In this document: positions 15,988 through 24,965 of the stretch, piece by piece
Numbering within the stretch: position 1 is the stretch's first letter
Layout of the letters: every line of letters begins with the position of its first letter
Assembly: GCA_046294815.1 (NCBI GenBank)
Contig: JBKBOJ010000024.1
Coordinates: 1-41,045, forward strand
From: Pelomonas sp046294815
Lineage (GTDB): Bacteria; Pseudomonadota; Gammaproteobacteria; Burkholderiales; Burkholderiaceae_C
Reading direction: 5' to 3'
DNA: 41,045 nucleotides
Notes under the pieces: model-generated
Seen by the model: only the letters and a program-made list of their open reading frames with translations
Databases searched by the model: none
What the model was told of the DNA's origin: nothing
Made by a program: the position numbers and the translations under genes

Positions 15988-17787
15988 CTACTTCTTGCGC
16001 ACCGGCGGCACGTCCGTGCAGGAGCCGTGCGCGACCTCGGCGGCCATGCCCAGCGATTCGCCCAGCGTCGGGTGCGGGTGGATGGTCTTGCCAATATCCA
16101 CCGCGTCGGCCCCCATCTCGATGGCCAACGCGATCTCGCCGATCATGTCGCCGGCATGCGTGCCGACGATGCCGCCGCCGATGATGCGATGGCTGGCCTC
16201 ATCGAAGATCAGCTTGGTGAAGCCCTCGTCGCGGCCGTTGGCGATGGCCCGGCCCGAGGCGGTCCAGGGGAACAGGCCCTTCGTGATCGCGATGCCCTTG
16301 GCCTTGGCCTCGTCCTCGGTCATGCCCACCCAAGCGACCTCGGGATCGGTATAGGCAACGCTGGGAATCACGCGGGCGTCGAACTGGCTCTTGGCCAGCT
16401 TTTCGTCACCCAAAAGTTCACCAGCGCAGACTTCGGCCGCCACGTGGCCCTCGTGCACCGCCTTGTGCGCCAGCATGGGCTGGCCGACGATGTCGCCGAT
16501 GGCGAACACGCTGGCCACGTTGGTGCGCATCTGCACATCCACCGGGATGAAGCCGCGGTCGGTCACCACGACGCCGGCGTTCTCGGCCGCGATCTTCTTG
16601 CCGTTGGGCGTGCGGCCCACGGCCTGCAGCACGAGGTCGTAGCGCTGGGGCTCCTTGGGCGCACCCTCGCCTTCGAAGGTGACGTAGATGCCGTCGGGCC
16701 GGGCTTCGGCCGCCACCGTCTTCGTGTTCAACATGATGTTGTCGAAGCGGTGCTGGTTGAACTTTTGCCAGACCTTGACGAGGTCACGGTCGGCGCCGGT
16801 CATCAGCGTGGGCAGCATCTCCACCACATCCAGGCGGGCACCCAGCGTGGAGTACACCGTGCCCATCTCCAGACCGATGATGCCGCCGCCGATGATGAGC
16901 ATCTTCTGCGGCTTGACCTGCATCTCCAGCGCGCCGGTCGAATCGACGATGCGCGGGTCGTTGGGCAGGAAAGGCAGGCGCACGGCCTGCGAGCCGGCCG
17001 CGATGATGAGGCGCTTGAAGGCGACCGTCTGCGACTGGCCGGTCTTCTGCTGGCCCGTGCCTTCGGTCGCTTCCACCTTCAGGTGCTGGGCGTCCAGCAG
17101 CGAGCCGACGCCGCGCAGGACGGTGACCTTGCGCATCTTGGCCATCGCCGCCAGGCCACCGGTCAGCTTGCCCGTCACCTTGTTTTTGTGCGCGCGCAGC
17201 TTGTCGATGTCGACCTTTGGCGCCTCGTAGGCCACGCCCAGGTCGGCCATGTGGCTGACCTCGTCCATGACGGCCGCGACGTGCAGCAGCGCCTTGGACG
17301 GGATGCAGCCCACGTTCAAGCAGACGCCACCCAGCGTCGCATAGCGCTCGACCAGCGCCACCTTCAGGCCCAGGTCGGCGGCGCGGAAGGCGGCCGAGTA
17401 GCCGCCGGGGCCGCCGCCGAGCACGACCAGGTCGAAGGCCTGGTCGGCGCTGCCACTGTAGGTCGCGGCAGCCGGCGCAGCCAGCGGCGCCACGGCAGCA
17501 GCAGGGGCAGCTGCCGGAGCCGCCGGCGCGGGTGCAGGCGCCGCAGCACCGGCCGCTTCCAGCAACAGGATGACCGAGCCCTTGCTGACCTTGTCGCCCA
17601 GCTTGACCTTGAGCTCCTTGACGACGCCGGCAGCGCTGGACGGAATCTCCATCGACGCCTTGTCGCTCTCGACGGTGATCAGGCTTTGCTCGACCTTGAT
17701 GGTGTCGCCCACCTTGACCAGCACCTCGATGACGCCGACTTCGTCGAAGTCGCCAATGTCGGGAACTTGAACTTCAACCAATGCCAT
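15988..17787 (-). CDS. lpdA: Dihydrolipoyl dehydrogenase (E3) with N-terminal lipoyl domain
   Basis: A 599-residue E3 subunit of pyruvate dehydrogenase that reoxidises dihydrolipoamide with FAD and NAD+. Lipoyl domain at 1-78 with the modified lysine K43 in VESDKASM, then an Ala/Pro linker (about 80-108). The flavoprotein has the FAD site LGGGPGGYSAA, the redox disulfide C156/C161 in GGVCLNVGCIPSK, the NAD site IGGGIIGLE, and the C-terminal His-Glu pair in HPHPTLGE. The extra lipoyl domain is known from betaproteobacterial and neisserial E3. ATG at 17787 with GGGGAC upstream is preferred over a TTG 12 bases earlier, because MALVEV repeats the AceF N-terminus. Last gene of the operon; the gap to aceF is 12 bases. 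Confidence 0.97.
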   Translation of the reverse strand: MALVEVQVPDIGDFDEVGVIEVLVKVGDTIKVEQSLITVESDKASMEIPSSAAGVVKELKVKLGDKVSKGSVILLLEAAGAAAPAPAPAAPAAAPAAAVAPLAAPAAATYSGSADQAFDLVVLGGGPGGYSAAFRAADLGLKVALVERYATLGGVCLNVGCIPSKALLHVAAVMDEVSHMADLGVAYEAPKVDIDKLRAHKNKVTGKLTGGLAAMAKMRKVTVLRGVGSLLDAQHLKVEATEGTGQQKTGQSQTVAFKRLIIAAGSQAVRLPFLPNDPRIVDSTGALEMQVKPQKMLIIGGGIIGLEMGTVYSTLGARLDVVEMLPTLMTGADRDLVKVWQKFNQHRFDNIMLNTKTVAAEARPDGIYVTFEGEGAPKEPQRYDLVLQAVGRTPNGKKIAAENAGVVVTDRGFIPVDVQMRTNVASVFAIGDIVGQPMLAHKAVHEGHVAAEVCAGELLGDEKLAKSQFDARVIPSVAYTDPEVAWVGMTEDEAKAKGIAITKGLFPWTASGRAIANGRDEGFTKLIFDEASHRIIGGGIVGTHAGDMIGEIALAIEMGADAVDIGKTIHPHPTLGESLGMAAEVAHGSCTDVPPVRKK

Positions 17788-17799
17788 GTCCGTCCCCAA

Positions 17800-19455
17800 T
17801 CAAAGTGCGATCCGACGGAAGTCGGAGAGCAGCGACGCGAAGTAGACGTTGAAACGCGCGGCCGCGGCGCCGTCGATGACGCGGTGGTCCCACGACAGCG
17901 ACAGCGGCAGCATCAGGCGCGGCACGAACTGCTTGCCGTCCCACACCGGCTGCATCGAGCTCTTGCAGACGCCCATGATGGCCACCTCGGGCGCGTTGAT
18001 GATGGGCGTGAAGTACTTGCCGCCGATGCCGCCCAGCGACGAGATCGAGAAGCAGCCGCCGCTCATGTCGGCGGGCGCCAGCTTGCCGTCGCGCGCCTTC
18101 TTGGCCAGCTCGGACATCTCCTGGCTGATCTGGAAGATGCCCTTCTTGTCGGCGTCCTTGATGACGGGCACGACCAAGCCGTTGGGCGTGTCGGCTGCGA
18201 AGCCGATGTGGAAATAGTTCTTCAGCACCAGCGTGTCGCCGTCGAGCGAGCTGTTGAACTCGGGGAACTTTTTCAGCGCAGCGACGGCCGCCTTGATCAT
18301 GAAGGCGAGCATCGTGACCTTGATGCCGGCCTTCTCGTTCTCCTTGTTGAGCTGGACACGGAAGGCCTCCAGCTCGGTGATGTCCGCGTCGTCATGGTTG
18401 GTGACGTGCGGGATGACCACCCAGTTGCGGTGCAGGTTGGCGCCCGAGATCTTCTTGATGCGGGACAGCTCCTTGCGCTCGACGGGGCCGAACTTCTCGA
18501 AGTCGACCTTGGGCCAGGCCAGCAGGTTCAGGCCGGCGCCACCACCCGCGGCCGCCGCTGCTGGCGCGGCGGCCTTCTGAGCAGCGGTCTGAACGGCGCC
18601 GGACATCACGGACTTCACAAAGCCCTGGATGTCGGCCTCGGTGATGCGGCCCTTGGGGCCGCTGCCCTTGACCTCGGCCAGCGGCACGCCCAGTTCGCGG
18701 GCGAGCTTGCGGATGCTGGGGGAGGCATGCGGCAACTGGCCGGTCGGGGACGTGGGCTGATGCGCCGGCAACACGGCGGCAGCCGGTGCAGCAGCCGGTG
18801 CAGCAGCCGGTGCGGCAGCGGCCGGCGCGGGCGCCGCGGCCGCGGGTGCCGGGGCGGGTGCCGCCGCTTCAGCGCCGCCGGCGGTTCGCACGCGCGCCAG
18901 GGCCGTGCCCTTGCTGACCTTGTCGCCCAGCTTGACCAGCAACTCCTCGATGACCCCGGCCGTGGAGGACGGGATCTCCATCGACGCCTTGTCGCTCTCG
19001 ACGGTGATGAGGCTTTGCTCGACCTTGACGGTGTCGCCAAGCTTGACCAGCACTTCGATGACGGCCACCTCCTCGAAGTCGCCGATGTCCGGCACCACGA
19101 CGGTGACCACGCCACCTGCGGTGGCGACAGGTGCGGGCGCGGACGCAGCCGGCTGGACCACCGGAGCGGGCGCTGGCGCTGCAGCAGCAGGAGCCGGTGC
19201 CGCGGCGACCGCAGCGCCTTCGGCTTCCAGCATCAGCACGACGCTACCCTGCTTGACCTTGTCGCCCACGGCAACCTTGATCTCCTTGACGACGCCGGCG
19301 TGCGACGACGGAATCTCCATCGACGCCTTGTCGCTCTCCACCGTGATCAGGCTTTGCTCGACCTTGACGGTGTCGCCGACCTTGACCAGCACCTCGATGA
19401 CGCCGACCTCATCGAAATCGCCGATGTCGGGAACCTTGACTTCAACCAATGCCAT
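17800..19455 (-). CDS. aceF: Pyruvate dehydrogenase E2, dihydrolipoyl acetyltransferase
   Basis: A 551-residue E2 core subunit that moves acetyl groups from E1 to CoA. Two lipoyl domains (1-78 and about 117-192) with lipoyl lysines K43 and K156 in identical VESDKASMEIPSS contexts; a long Ala/Pro linker (about 193-235); the peripheral subunit-binding domain (about 243-281, with SPSIRKLARELGV and GSGPKGRITEADI); then the catalytic domain ending in DHRVIDG (523-529) with the active-site H524. ATG at 19455 follows GGGGGAGA and leaves 19 bases to the aceE stop; the frame open upstream of it runs into aceE and is not used. The first lipoyl domain is almost identical to that of the neighbouring E3. 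Confidence 0.97.
   Translation of the reverse strand: MALVEVKVPDIGDFDEVGVIEVLVKVGDTVKVEQSLITVESDKASMEIPSSHAGVVKEIKVAVGDKVKQGSVVLMLEAEGAAVAAAPAPAAAAPAPAPVVQPAASAPAPVATAGGVVTVVVPDIGDFEEVAVIEVLVKLGDTVKVEQSLITVESDKASMEIPSSTAGVIEELLVKLGDKVSKGTALARVRTAGGAEAAAPAPAPAAAAPAPAAAAPAAAPAAAPAAAVLPAHQPTSPTGQLPHASPSIRKLARELGVPLAEVKGSGPKGRITEADIQGFVKSVMSGAVQTAAQKAAAPAAAAAGGGAGLNLLAWPKVDFEKFGPVERKELSRIKKISGANLHRNWVVIPHVTNHDDADITELEAFRVQLNKENEKAGIKVTMLAFMIKAAVAALKKFPEFNSSLDGDTLVLKNYFHIGFAADTPNGLVVPVIKDADKKGIFQISQEMSELAKKARDGKLAPADMSGGCFSISSLGGIGGKYFTPIINAPEVAIMGVCKSSMQPVWDGKQFVPRLMLPLSLSWDHRVIDGAAAARFNVYFASLLSDFRRIAL
18781..18816 (-). repeat. Three tandem 12-base units coding an Ala-rich linker of AceF
   Basis: AGCCGGTGCAGC occurs three times in a row on the plus strand, the last with one change. 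On the coding strand it gives Ala/Pro repeats of the flexible linker between the second lipoyl domain and the subunit-binding domain. Copy number could vary between strains by slippage. Confidence 0.85.
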
Positions 19456-19474
19456 TTGCTGTCTCCCCCGGCGC

Positions 19475-22186
19475 TCAGGCGTAGAGCGGGTTGATCTTGT
19501 TGACGTCGATGCCGTACTTGGCAATCGCCTCGGCCACGCGCTCCGTCGGGATGGCGCCATCGTCCGCCAGCGCCTTCAGGGCGGCGACGACGATGTAGTG
19601 GCGGTTGACCTCGAAGTGGTAACGCAGCTTGGAGCGGAAGTCCGAGCGGCCGAAGCCGTCCGTGCCCAACACCTTGTACGAGCGCCCCTTGGGGATGAAG
19701 GCGCGGATCTGCTCCGCGTAGTTCTTCATGTAGTCGGTCGACGCGATGACCGGACCGGTCGTGCGGCCCAGCTGCTGCGTCACAAACGGCACGCAGGCCA
19801 GCTCGGTCGGATGCAGCATGTTCCAGCGCTCGGCGTTCTGGCCGTCGCGGGCCAGCTCATTGAAGCTCGGGCAGCTCCACACATGGGCGCCCACGCCCCA
19901 GTCTTCCTCGAGCAGCATCTTGGCGACCTGGCTCTCGCGCAGGATGGAGCCCGAGCCCAGCAGGTTGACCGTCAGCGGTTTGCTGGCATCGGCCTCTTCC
20001 AGCAGGTACATGCCCTTGAGGATTTGCTCCTCGGTGCCGGGCTTGAGGCCGGGCATGGGGTAGTTCTCGTTCAGCAGCGTGATGTAGTAGAAGACGTTCT
20101 CCTGGTCTTCCACCATGCGCTTCAAGCCGCGCTGCATGATGACGGCGACTTCGTGCGCAAAGGTCGGGTCGTAGCTGACACAGTTGGGGATGGTGCCAGC
20201 CAAGATGTGGCTGTGGCCGTCCTCGTGCTGCAGGCCTTCGCCATTGAGCGTCGTGCGGCCCGAGGTGCCGCCCAGCAGGAAGCCGCGCGCCTGCATGTCG
20301 CCCGCGGCCCAAGCCAGGTCGCCGATGCGCTGGAAGCCGAACATCGAGTAGTAGACGTAGAACGGGATCATGATCCGGTTGCTCGTCGAATAGCTCGTCG
20401 CAGCGGCGATCCAGCTGGCCATGCCGCCGGCCTCGTTGATGCCTTCCTGCAGGATCTGGCCGGCCTTGTCCTCGCGGTAGTACATGACCTGGTCCTTGTC
20501 GACCGGGGTGTACAGCTGGCCCTTGGGGTTGTAGATGCCGATCTGGCGGAACAGGCCCTCCATGCCGAAGGTGCGCGCCTCGTCGACGAGGATGGGCACC
20601 ACGCGCGGGCCGAGCTCCTTGTCGCGCAGCAGTTGCGTCAGAAAGCGCACATAGGCCTGGGTCGTCGAGATCTCGCGGCCTTCGGCGGTGGGATCCAGCA
20701 CGGCCTGGAAGACCGACAGCTCGGGCACCTTGAACTGCTCGTCGGCTTTGGTGCGACGGCTGGGCAGGTAGCCGCCCAAAGCCTTGCGGCGCTCGTGCAG
20801 ATAGCGCATCTCCGGCGTGTCCTCGGCCGGCCTGTAGTACGGAACCTTGGACAGATCGCTGTCGGGGATCGGGATGTTGAAGCGGTCGCGGATGTACTTG
20901 ATGTCCTCGTCCGTCAGCTTCTTGGTCTGGTGGACGGTGTTCTTGCCCTCACCGGCCTTGCCCATGCCGTAGCCCTTGACGGTCTTGACCAGCAGCACGG
21001 TGGGCTGGCCCGTCTTGTTGTGGTGGGCGGCGTGGAAGGCGGCGTAGACCTTCTCCGGCTCATGGCCGCCGCGGCGCAGCTCAAAGATCTCGGCGTCGCT
21101 CATGTGCTCGACGAGCTTGGCGGTCTCGGGATACTTGCCGAAGAAGTGCTTGCGGACGTAGGCACCATCGTTGGCCTTCATGGCCTGGTAGTCGCCGTCC
21201 AGGGTCTCCATCATCAGCTGCTTCAACTTGCCGCTCTTGTCGCGCGCCAGCAGCTCGTCCCAGCCCTTGCCCCAGATCAGCTTGATGACGTTCCAGCCGC
21301 TGCCGCGGAACTCGCCTTCGAGCTCCTGGATGATCTTGCCGTTGCCGCGCACCGGGCCATCCAGGCGCTGCAGGTTGCAGTTGACGACGAAGATCAGGTT
21401 GTCCAGCCCCTCACGCGCCGCCAGGCTGATGGCACCCAGGCTCTCAGGCTCGTCCATCTCGCCGTCACCCATGAAGGCCCAGACCTTGCGGTTCTCCGTG
21501 TTGGCAATGCCGCGGGCATGCAGGTACTTCAGGAAACGCGCCTGGTAGATGGCCATCAAGGGCCCGAGGCCCATGGAGACCGTCGGGAACTGCCAGAAGT
21601 CCGGCATCAGCTTGGGGTGTGGGTAGCTGGACAGGCCCTTGCCATCAACCTCTTGGCGGAAATGGTCCAGTTGCTCTTCGGTCAGCCGGCCTTCCAGGTA
21701 GGCGCGGGCATAGATGCCGGGCGCGCTATGACCCTGGATGTAGATGCAGTCGCCGCCGTGGTTCTCGCTCTCGGCATGCCAGAAATGGTTGAAGCCAGCG
21801 CCCAGCATGGAGGCCAGCGACGCGAACGAGCCAATGTGGCCGCCCAGGTCGCCGCCGTCCGCCGGGTTCAGCCGGTTGGCCCGCACCACCATGGCCATGG
21901 CGTTCCAGCGCATGTAGGCGCGCAGGCGCTTCTCGATCTGAATGTTGCCAGGGCAGCGGGCCTCGGCGCTGGGCTCGATCGTGTTGACGTAGCCGGTCGT
22001 TGCGGAGAACGGCAGGTCAATGCTGTGCTGGCGCGCATGCTCCAGCATCTCTTCGATCAGGAAATGCGCGCGCTCGGCACCCTCACGGTCAATGACGGCG
22101 GAGAGGGCGTCCAGCCACTCCTTGGTTTCCTGCGGGTCTTGGTCGTTCGCGGCGGCGCCGAGAAACGCTTGTGGCTGGGCTGACAT
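19475..22186 (-). CDS. aceE: Pyruvate dehydrogenase E1 component (homodimeric type)
   Basis: A 903-residue thiamine-diphosphate enzyme that decarboxylates pyruvate and acetylates lipoyl-E2. The length fits the homodimeric E1 of gammaproteobacteria and betaproteobacteria. Visible sites: GGHIGSFASLASML and HFWHAESENHGGD near the substrate channel, the ThDP/magnesium motif beginning GDGEMDEPESLGAI and ending VVNCN, and the transketolase-like central domain with PILVDEARTFGMEGLFRQ and TSGRTTLNGEGLQHEDGHSH. ATG at 22186 with TAGGAGA upstream is chosen over a much longer open frame that would cross the divergent promoter region. First gene of aceE-aceF-lpdA. Confidence 0.97.
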   Translation of the reverse strand: MSAQPQAFLGAAANDQDPQETKEWLDALSAVIDREGAERAHFLIEEMLEHARQHSIDLPFSATTGYVNTIEPSAEARCPGNIQIEKRLRAYMRWNAMAMVVRANRLNPADGGDLGGHIGSFASLASMLGAGFNHFWHAESENHGGDCIYIQGHSAPGIYARAYLEGRLTEEQLDHFRQEVDGKGLSSYPHPKLMPDFWQFPTVSMGLGPLMAIYQARFLKYLHARGIANTENRKVWAFMGDGEMDEPESLGAISLAAREGLDNLIFVVNCNLQRLDGPVRGNGKIIQELEGEFRGSGWNVIKLIWGKGWDELLARDKSGKLKQLMMETLDGDYQAMKANDGAYVRKHFFGKYPETAKLVEHMSDAEIFELRRGGHEPEKVYAAFHAAHHNKTGQPTVLLVKTVKGYGMGKAGEGKNTVHQTKKLTDEDIKYIRDRFNIPIPDSDLSKVPYYRPAEDTPEMRYLHERRKALGGYLPSRRTKADEQFKVPELSVFQAVLDPTAEGREISTTQAYVRFLTQLLRDKELGPRVVPILVDEARTFGMEGLFRQIGIYNPKGQLYTPVDKDQVMYYREDKAGQILQEGINEAGGMASWIAAATSYSTSNRIMIPFYVYYSMFGFQRIGDLAWAAGDMQARGFLLGGTSGRTTLNGEGLQHEDGHSHILAGTIPNCVSYDPTFAHEVAVIMQRGLKRMVEDQENVFYYITLLNENYPMPGLKPGTEEQILKGMYLLEEADASKPLTVNLLGSGSILRESQVAKMLLEEDWGVGAHVWSCPSFNELARDGQNAERWNMLHPTELACVPFVTQQLGRTTGPVIASTDYMKNYAEQIRAFIPKGRSYKVLGTDGFGRSDFRSKLRYHFEVNRHYIVVAALKALADDGAIPTERVAEAIAKYGIDVNKINPLYA

Positions 22187-22367
22187 GTCCAGGTCTCCTA
22201 CAAATGCCGCCTCTGGCGGGCAGCGGGGGGTCTGACGGGTGGGGGCGAACGCGGCTGCAAGCCGCGGGCAGGCGCAGTGTCTCACAAAGCCCACCGCATT
22301 CTCAAATCGTGCGAAGCGTTTTTGCATCGTGAAATGTTTGCCAGTCCATGGCCCGGATAATTTCGCG
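22187..22367. promoter_or_regulatory. Divergent control region between aceE and the histidine kinase, with two hairpins in the aceE leader
   Basis: Next to aceE are two stem-loops: CCGCC-TCT-GGCGG (22207-22219) and CGCGGCT-GCA-AGCCGCG (22250-22266). Both would lie in the aceE 5' leader, the first only about 6 bases from the TAGGAGA ribosome site. Closer to the kinase gene, ATCGTG occurs at 22306 and 22326, exactly 20 bases apart on one face of the helix, and a GATAAT stands 8 bases before the kinase ATG. I could not place confident -35 boxes. Confidence 0.5.
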
Positions 22368-24965
22368 ATGCCCCAAGACAATCCCACCATCCCGCGTCGC
22401 AGCCGCGGCCAACGTCTGCTGACGCCGTTGCGACGCATGCTGCTGGGCTGGTGGTTCCGGCAGTCGCCGTCGCGCCAGGACCGGCTGGCCACGCTGGGCC
22501 CGCTGATCTCGGTGCTGTTGTTCCTCGCGGCCATCGTTTCGGCCTTCTGGTACCTGCGCAACGAGGAGATCGAGCGCGAGTCCGAATCGGTCAAGCGCGA
22601 CACCGAGATCGCCCAGCAGCAGATCCGGCTGCGCCTGATCGAGAACCAGGAGCAGTTGGTGCGCATCGCCCGCGAGGTGGTGACGCGCCAGATCGACACG
22701 CACGAGTTCTCGGCGCAGGCCCAGGCCTTCGCGCGCGAGCGGCCGGAGCTCACGCATGTGACCTGGCTGAGCGCGCGGCGCGAGCGCCGCATCAGCGTGG
22801 GTGCGGCCGGCTTCCAGGCCGACAGCATGATGGCCGCCGACGGCAGCGACCCGTCCATGCCCATGCCCAACCAGTCCAATGCGCCGGGCGTGGCCTTCGA
22901 GGCGGCCAAGGAGCGCCGCCAGCCGGTCTACTCGCCGCCCTTCGTCGACAGCAGCGGCAACACCGTCTTCCAGCTGCACATCCCGTTGATCGACCGCGGC
23001 GGCTTCGCCGGCGTGCTGATCGCCGAGTACACCGTCGAGGCGCTGCTGCGCTACTACGTGCCCAGCGAGGTCGCCACGCGCCACAGCATCGCAGTGCTGG
23101 ACGCCACCGGCCAAGTCGTCAGCAGCACGGTCACGCCCATGCCCGGCCAGGGCCTGCGGCGCGCAGCGCTGCTGCACGACGTGCCGCTGGCGCCGGCGCT
23201 CAACGGCCTGGTGCTGCGCGGCCAGGGTTGGCGCACCTCCATCGGCCTGATCAACAACGCCCTGTTCTGGCTGGTGCTGGCGCTGGCTGGCATGACGGTG
23301 TGGATGCTGTTGGGCACCTGGCGCCACATGCGCCGGCGCACGCAGATCCAGAACGCGCTGACGCAGGAGACCAACTTCCGCCGCGCGATGGAGAACTCCA
23401 TGCTGACCGGCATGCGCGCCATGGACATGGACACGCGCATCACCTACGTGAACCCGGCCTTCTGCGCGATGACCGGCTTCTCGGAGGCCGACCTGGTGGG
23501 CCGCACGCCGCCCTACCCCTTCTGGCCTGCCGACCGGCGTGAGGAGAACGCACGGCTGCTGCAGCAGGAGCTGCAGGGCAAGAGCCCGTCGGGCGGGGTG
23601 GAGGTCAAGATCCAGCGCAAGGACGGCAGCCAGTTCGACGCGCGGGTCTACGTGTCGCCGTTGGTGGACGCCCGCGGCAAACAGACCGGCTGGATGACCT
23701 CGATGACCAACATCACCGAGGCCAAGCGAATCCGCGACCAGCTCACGGCCGCGCACGAGCGCTTCACCACCGTGCTGGAGGGGCTGGACGCGGCGGTGTC
23801 CGTGCTGTCGGTGCAGCCGCCCGAGCTGCTGTTCGCCAACCGGAGCTACCGGCTGTGGTTCGGCGCTGACCCAGCCGGCCACGCGCTGCTGGCCGGCGGC
23901 CAGCTCACCGGCACCACCAGCCGCCGCGGCCTCGCCGAATCCGACGACGAGGTGGATGAATACTCCGGCCTGCCCGCCGACGCGCTGACCGACATCGGCT
24001 CCGACCCGCGCGAGGTCTACGTCGAGTCGCTGGCCATGTGGTTCGATGTACGGGCCCGCTACCTGCAGTGGACCGACGGGCGCCTGGCGCAGATGCTGAT
24101 CGCCACCGACATCACGATGCGCCGCCAGGCCGAGGCCCAGGCGGCGCTGCAGGCCGAGAAGGCGCAGGTGACCAGCCGCCTGATGACCATGGGCGAGATG
24201 GCATCCAGCGTGGCCCACGAACTGAACCAGCCGCTGACGGCCATCACCAACTACTGCAACGGCATGGTCAGCCGCGTGCGCAACGACAGCATCGACAAGG
24301 ACGCGCTGCTGGCGGCGTTGGAGAAGACCGCCAGGCAGGCCGAACGCGCCGGCCAGATCATTCACCGCATCCGCAACTTCGTGAAGCGCAGCGAGCCGCA
24401 ACGCCAGCCGGCCCATGCGGCAGACATCGTGGAAGACGCGGTGGAGCTGGCCGGCATCGAGCTGCGCCGCCGCAACGTCACCATCCACACCTACGTGGCC
24501 CAGCGCCTGCCGCAGATGATGGTGGACCCCATCCTGATCGAGCAGGTGCTGCTGAACCTGCTGAAGAACGCCGCCGAAGCCATCGACAACGCCTCGCTGC
24601 CCAGCTCGCGCCGCCACATCGAGCTGCGCGTCGTGCCCAAGCACAGCGCCGAACTCGGCGGGCAGATCGAGTTCTCGGTCACTGACATGGGTCCGGGCCT
24701 GCCCGACGAGGTGCTGGCCCGCATGTACGAGGCCTTCTTCTCGACCAAGGCCGACGGGCTGGGCATCGGATTAGGGTTATGCCGGTCCATCGTCGAGTCC
24801 CACCAGGGCCGGATAAAAGCCGAGAACCTCTACAATGGATCGGACGTTGTCGGCTGCCGGTTTGCGTTCACGATCCCGGTCAGCATCACGTCTGAACACC
24901 TGCGTCACGAAGCCTCGCAAAGCGCCTCGGGCAGCGCTCATAGAACCGAACCCACCACACCATGA
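22368..24965 (+). CDS. Membrane PAS sensor histidine kinase
   Basis: An 865-residue inner-membrane kinase. TM1 (about 42-62), a periplasmic sensor region of roughly 230 residues, TM2 (about 297-317), a first PAS domain (about 337-455, with MDTRITYVNPAFCAMTGFSE), a second weaker PAS-like region (about 465-590), HisKA with the phosphorylated H617 (SSVAHELNQPLTA), and HATPase with NLLKNAAEAI, DMGPGLPDEV and GLGIGLGLCRSIVE. The HELNQPLTA box is that of the FixL/DctB group. ATG at 22368 is chosen because the frame upstream only reaches a GTG inside the aceE promoter region. Its stop overlaps the regulator start as ATGA. Divergence from aceE suggests, but does not prove, control of pyruvate oxidation. 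Confidence 0.92.
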   Translation: MPQDNPTIPRRSRGQRLLTPLRRMLLGWWFRQSPSRQDRLATLGPLISVLLFLAAIVSAFWYLRNEEIERESESVKRDTEIAQQQIRLRLIENQEQLVRIAREVVTRQIDTHEFSAQAQAFARERPELTHVTWLSARRERRISVGAAGFQADSMMAADGSDPSMPMPNQSNAPGVAFEAAKERRQPVYSPPFVDSSGNTVFQLHIPLIDRGGFAGVLIAEYTVEALLRYYVPSEVATRHSIAVLDATGQVVSSTVTPMPGQGLRRAALLHDVPLAPALNGLVLRGQGWRTSIGLINNALFWLVLALAGMTVWMLLGTWRHMRRRTQIQNALTQETNFRRAMENSMLTGMRAMDMDTRITYVNPAFCAMTGFSEADLVGRTPPYPFWPADRREENARLLQQELQGKSPSGGVEVKIQRKDGSQFDARVYVSPLVDARGKQTGWMTSMTNITEAKRIRDQLTAAHERFTTVLEGLDAAVSVLSVQPPELLFANRSYRLWFGADPAGHALLAGGQLTGTTSRRGLAESDDEVDEYSGLPADALTDIGSDPREVYVESLAMWFDVRARYLQWTDGRLAQMLIATDITMRRQAEAQAALQAEKAQVTSRLMTMGEMASSVAHELNQPLTAITNYCNGMVSRVRNDSIDKDALLAALEKTARQAERAGQIIHRIRNFVKRSEPQRQPAHAADIVEDAVELAGIELRRRNVTIHTYVAQRLPQMMVDPILIEQVLLNLLKNAAEAIDNASLPSSRRHIELRVVPKHSAELGGQIEFSVTDMGPGLPDEVLARMYEAFFSTKADGLGIGLGLCRSIVESHQGRIKAENLYNGSDVVGCRFAFTIPVSITSEHLRHEASQSASGSAHRTEPTTP

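Noticed and set aside
15403..22183. Very long open frames antisense to lpdA, aceF and aceE
   Set aside because: They are the mirror of strongly biased GC-rich codons in well-supported genes, show no domain motifs, and have skewed His/Gln/Asp-rich composition typical of antisense frames.
22355..22360. GATAAT as the -10 of the histidine kinase promoter
   Set aside because: It is only 8 bases before the ATG and has no -35 at a suitable distance.
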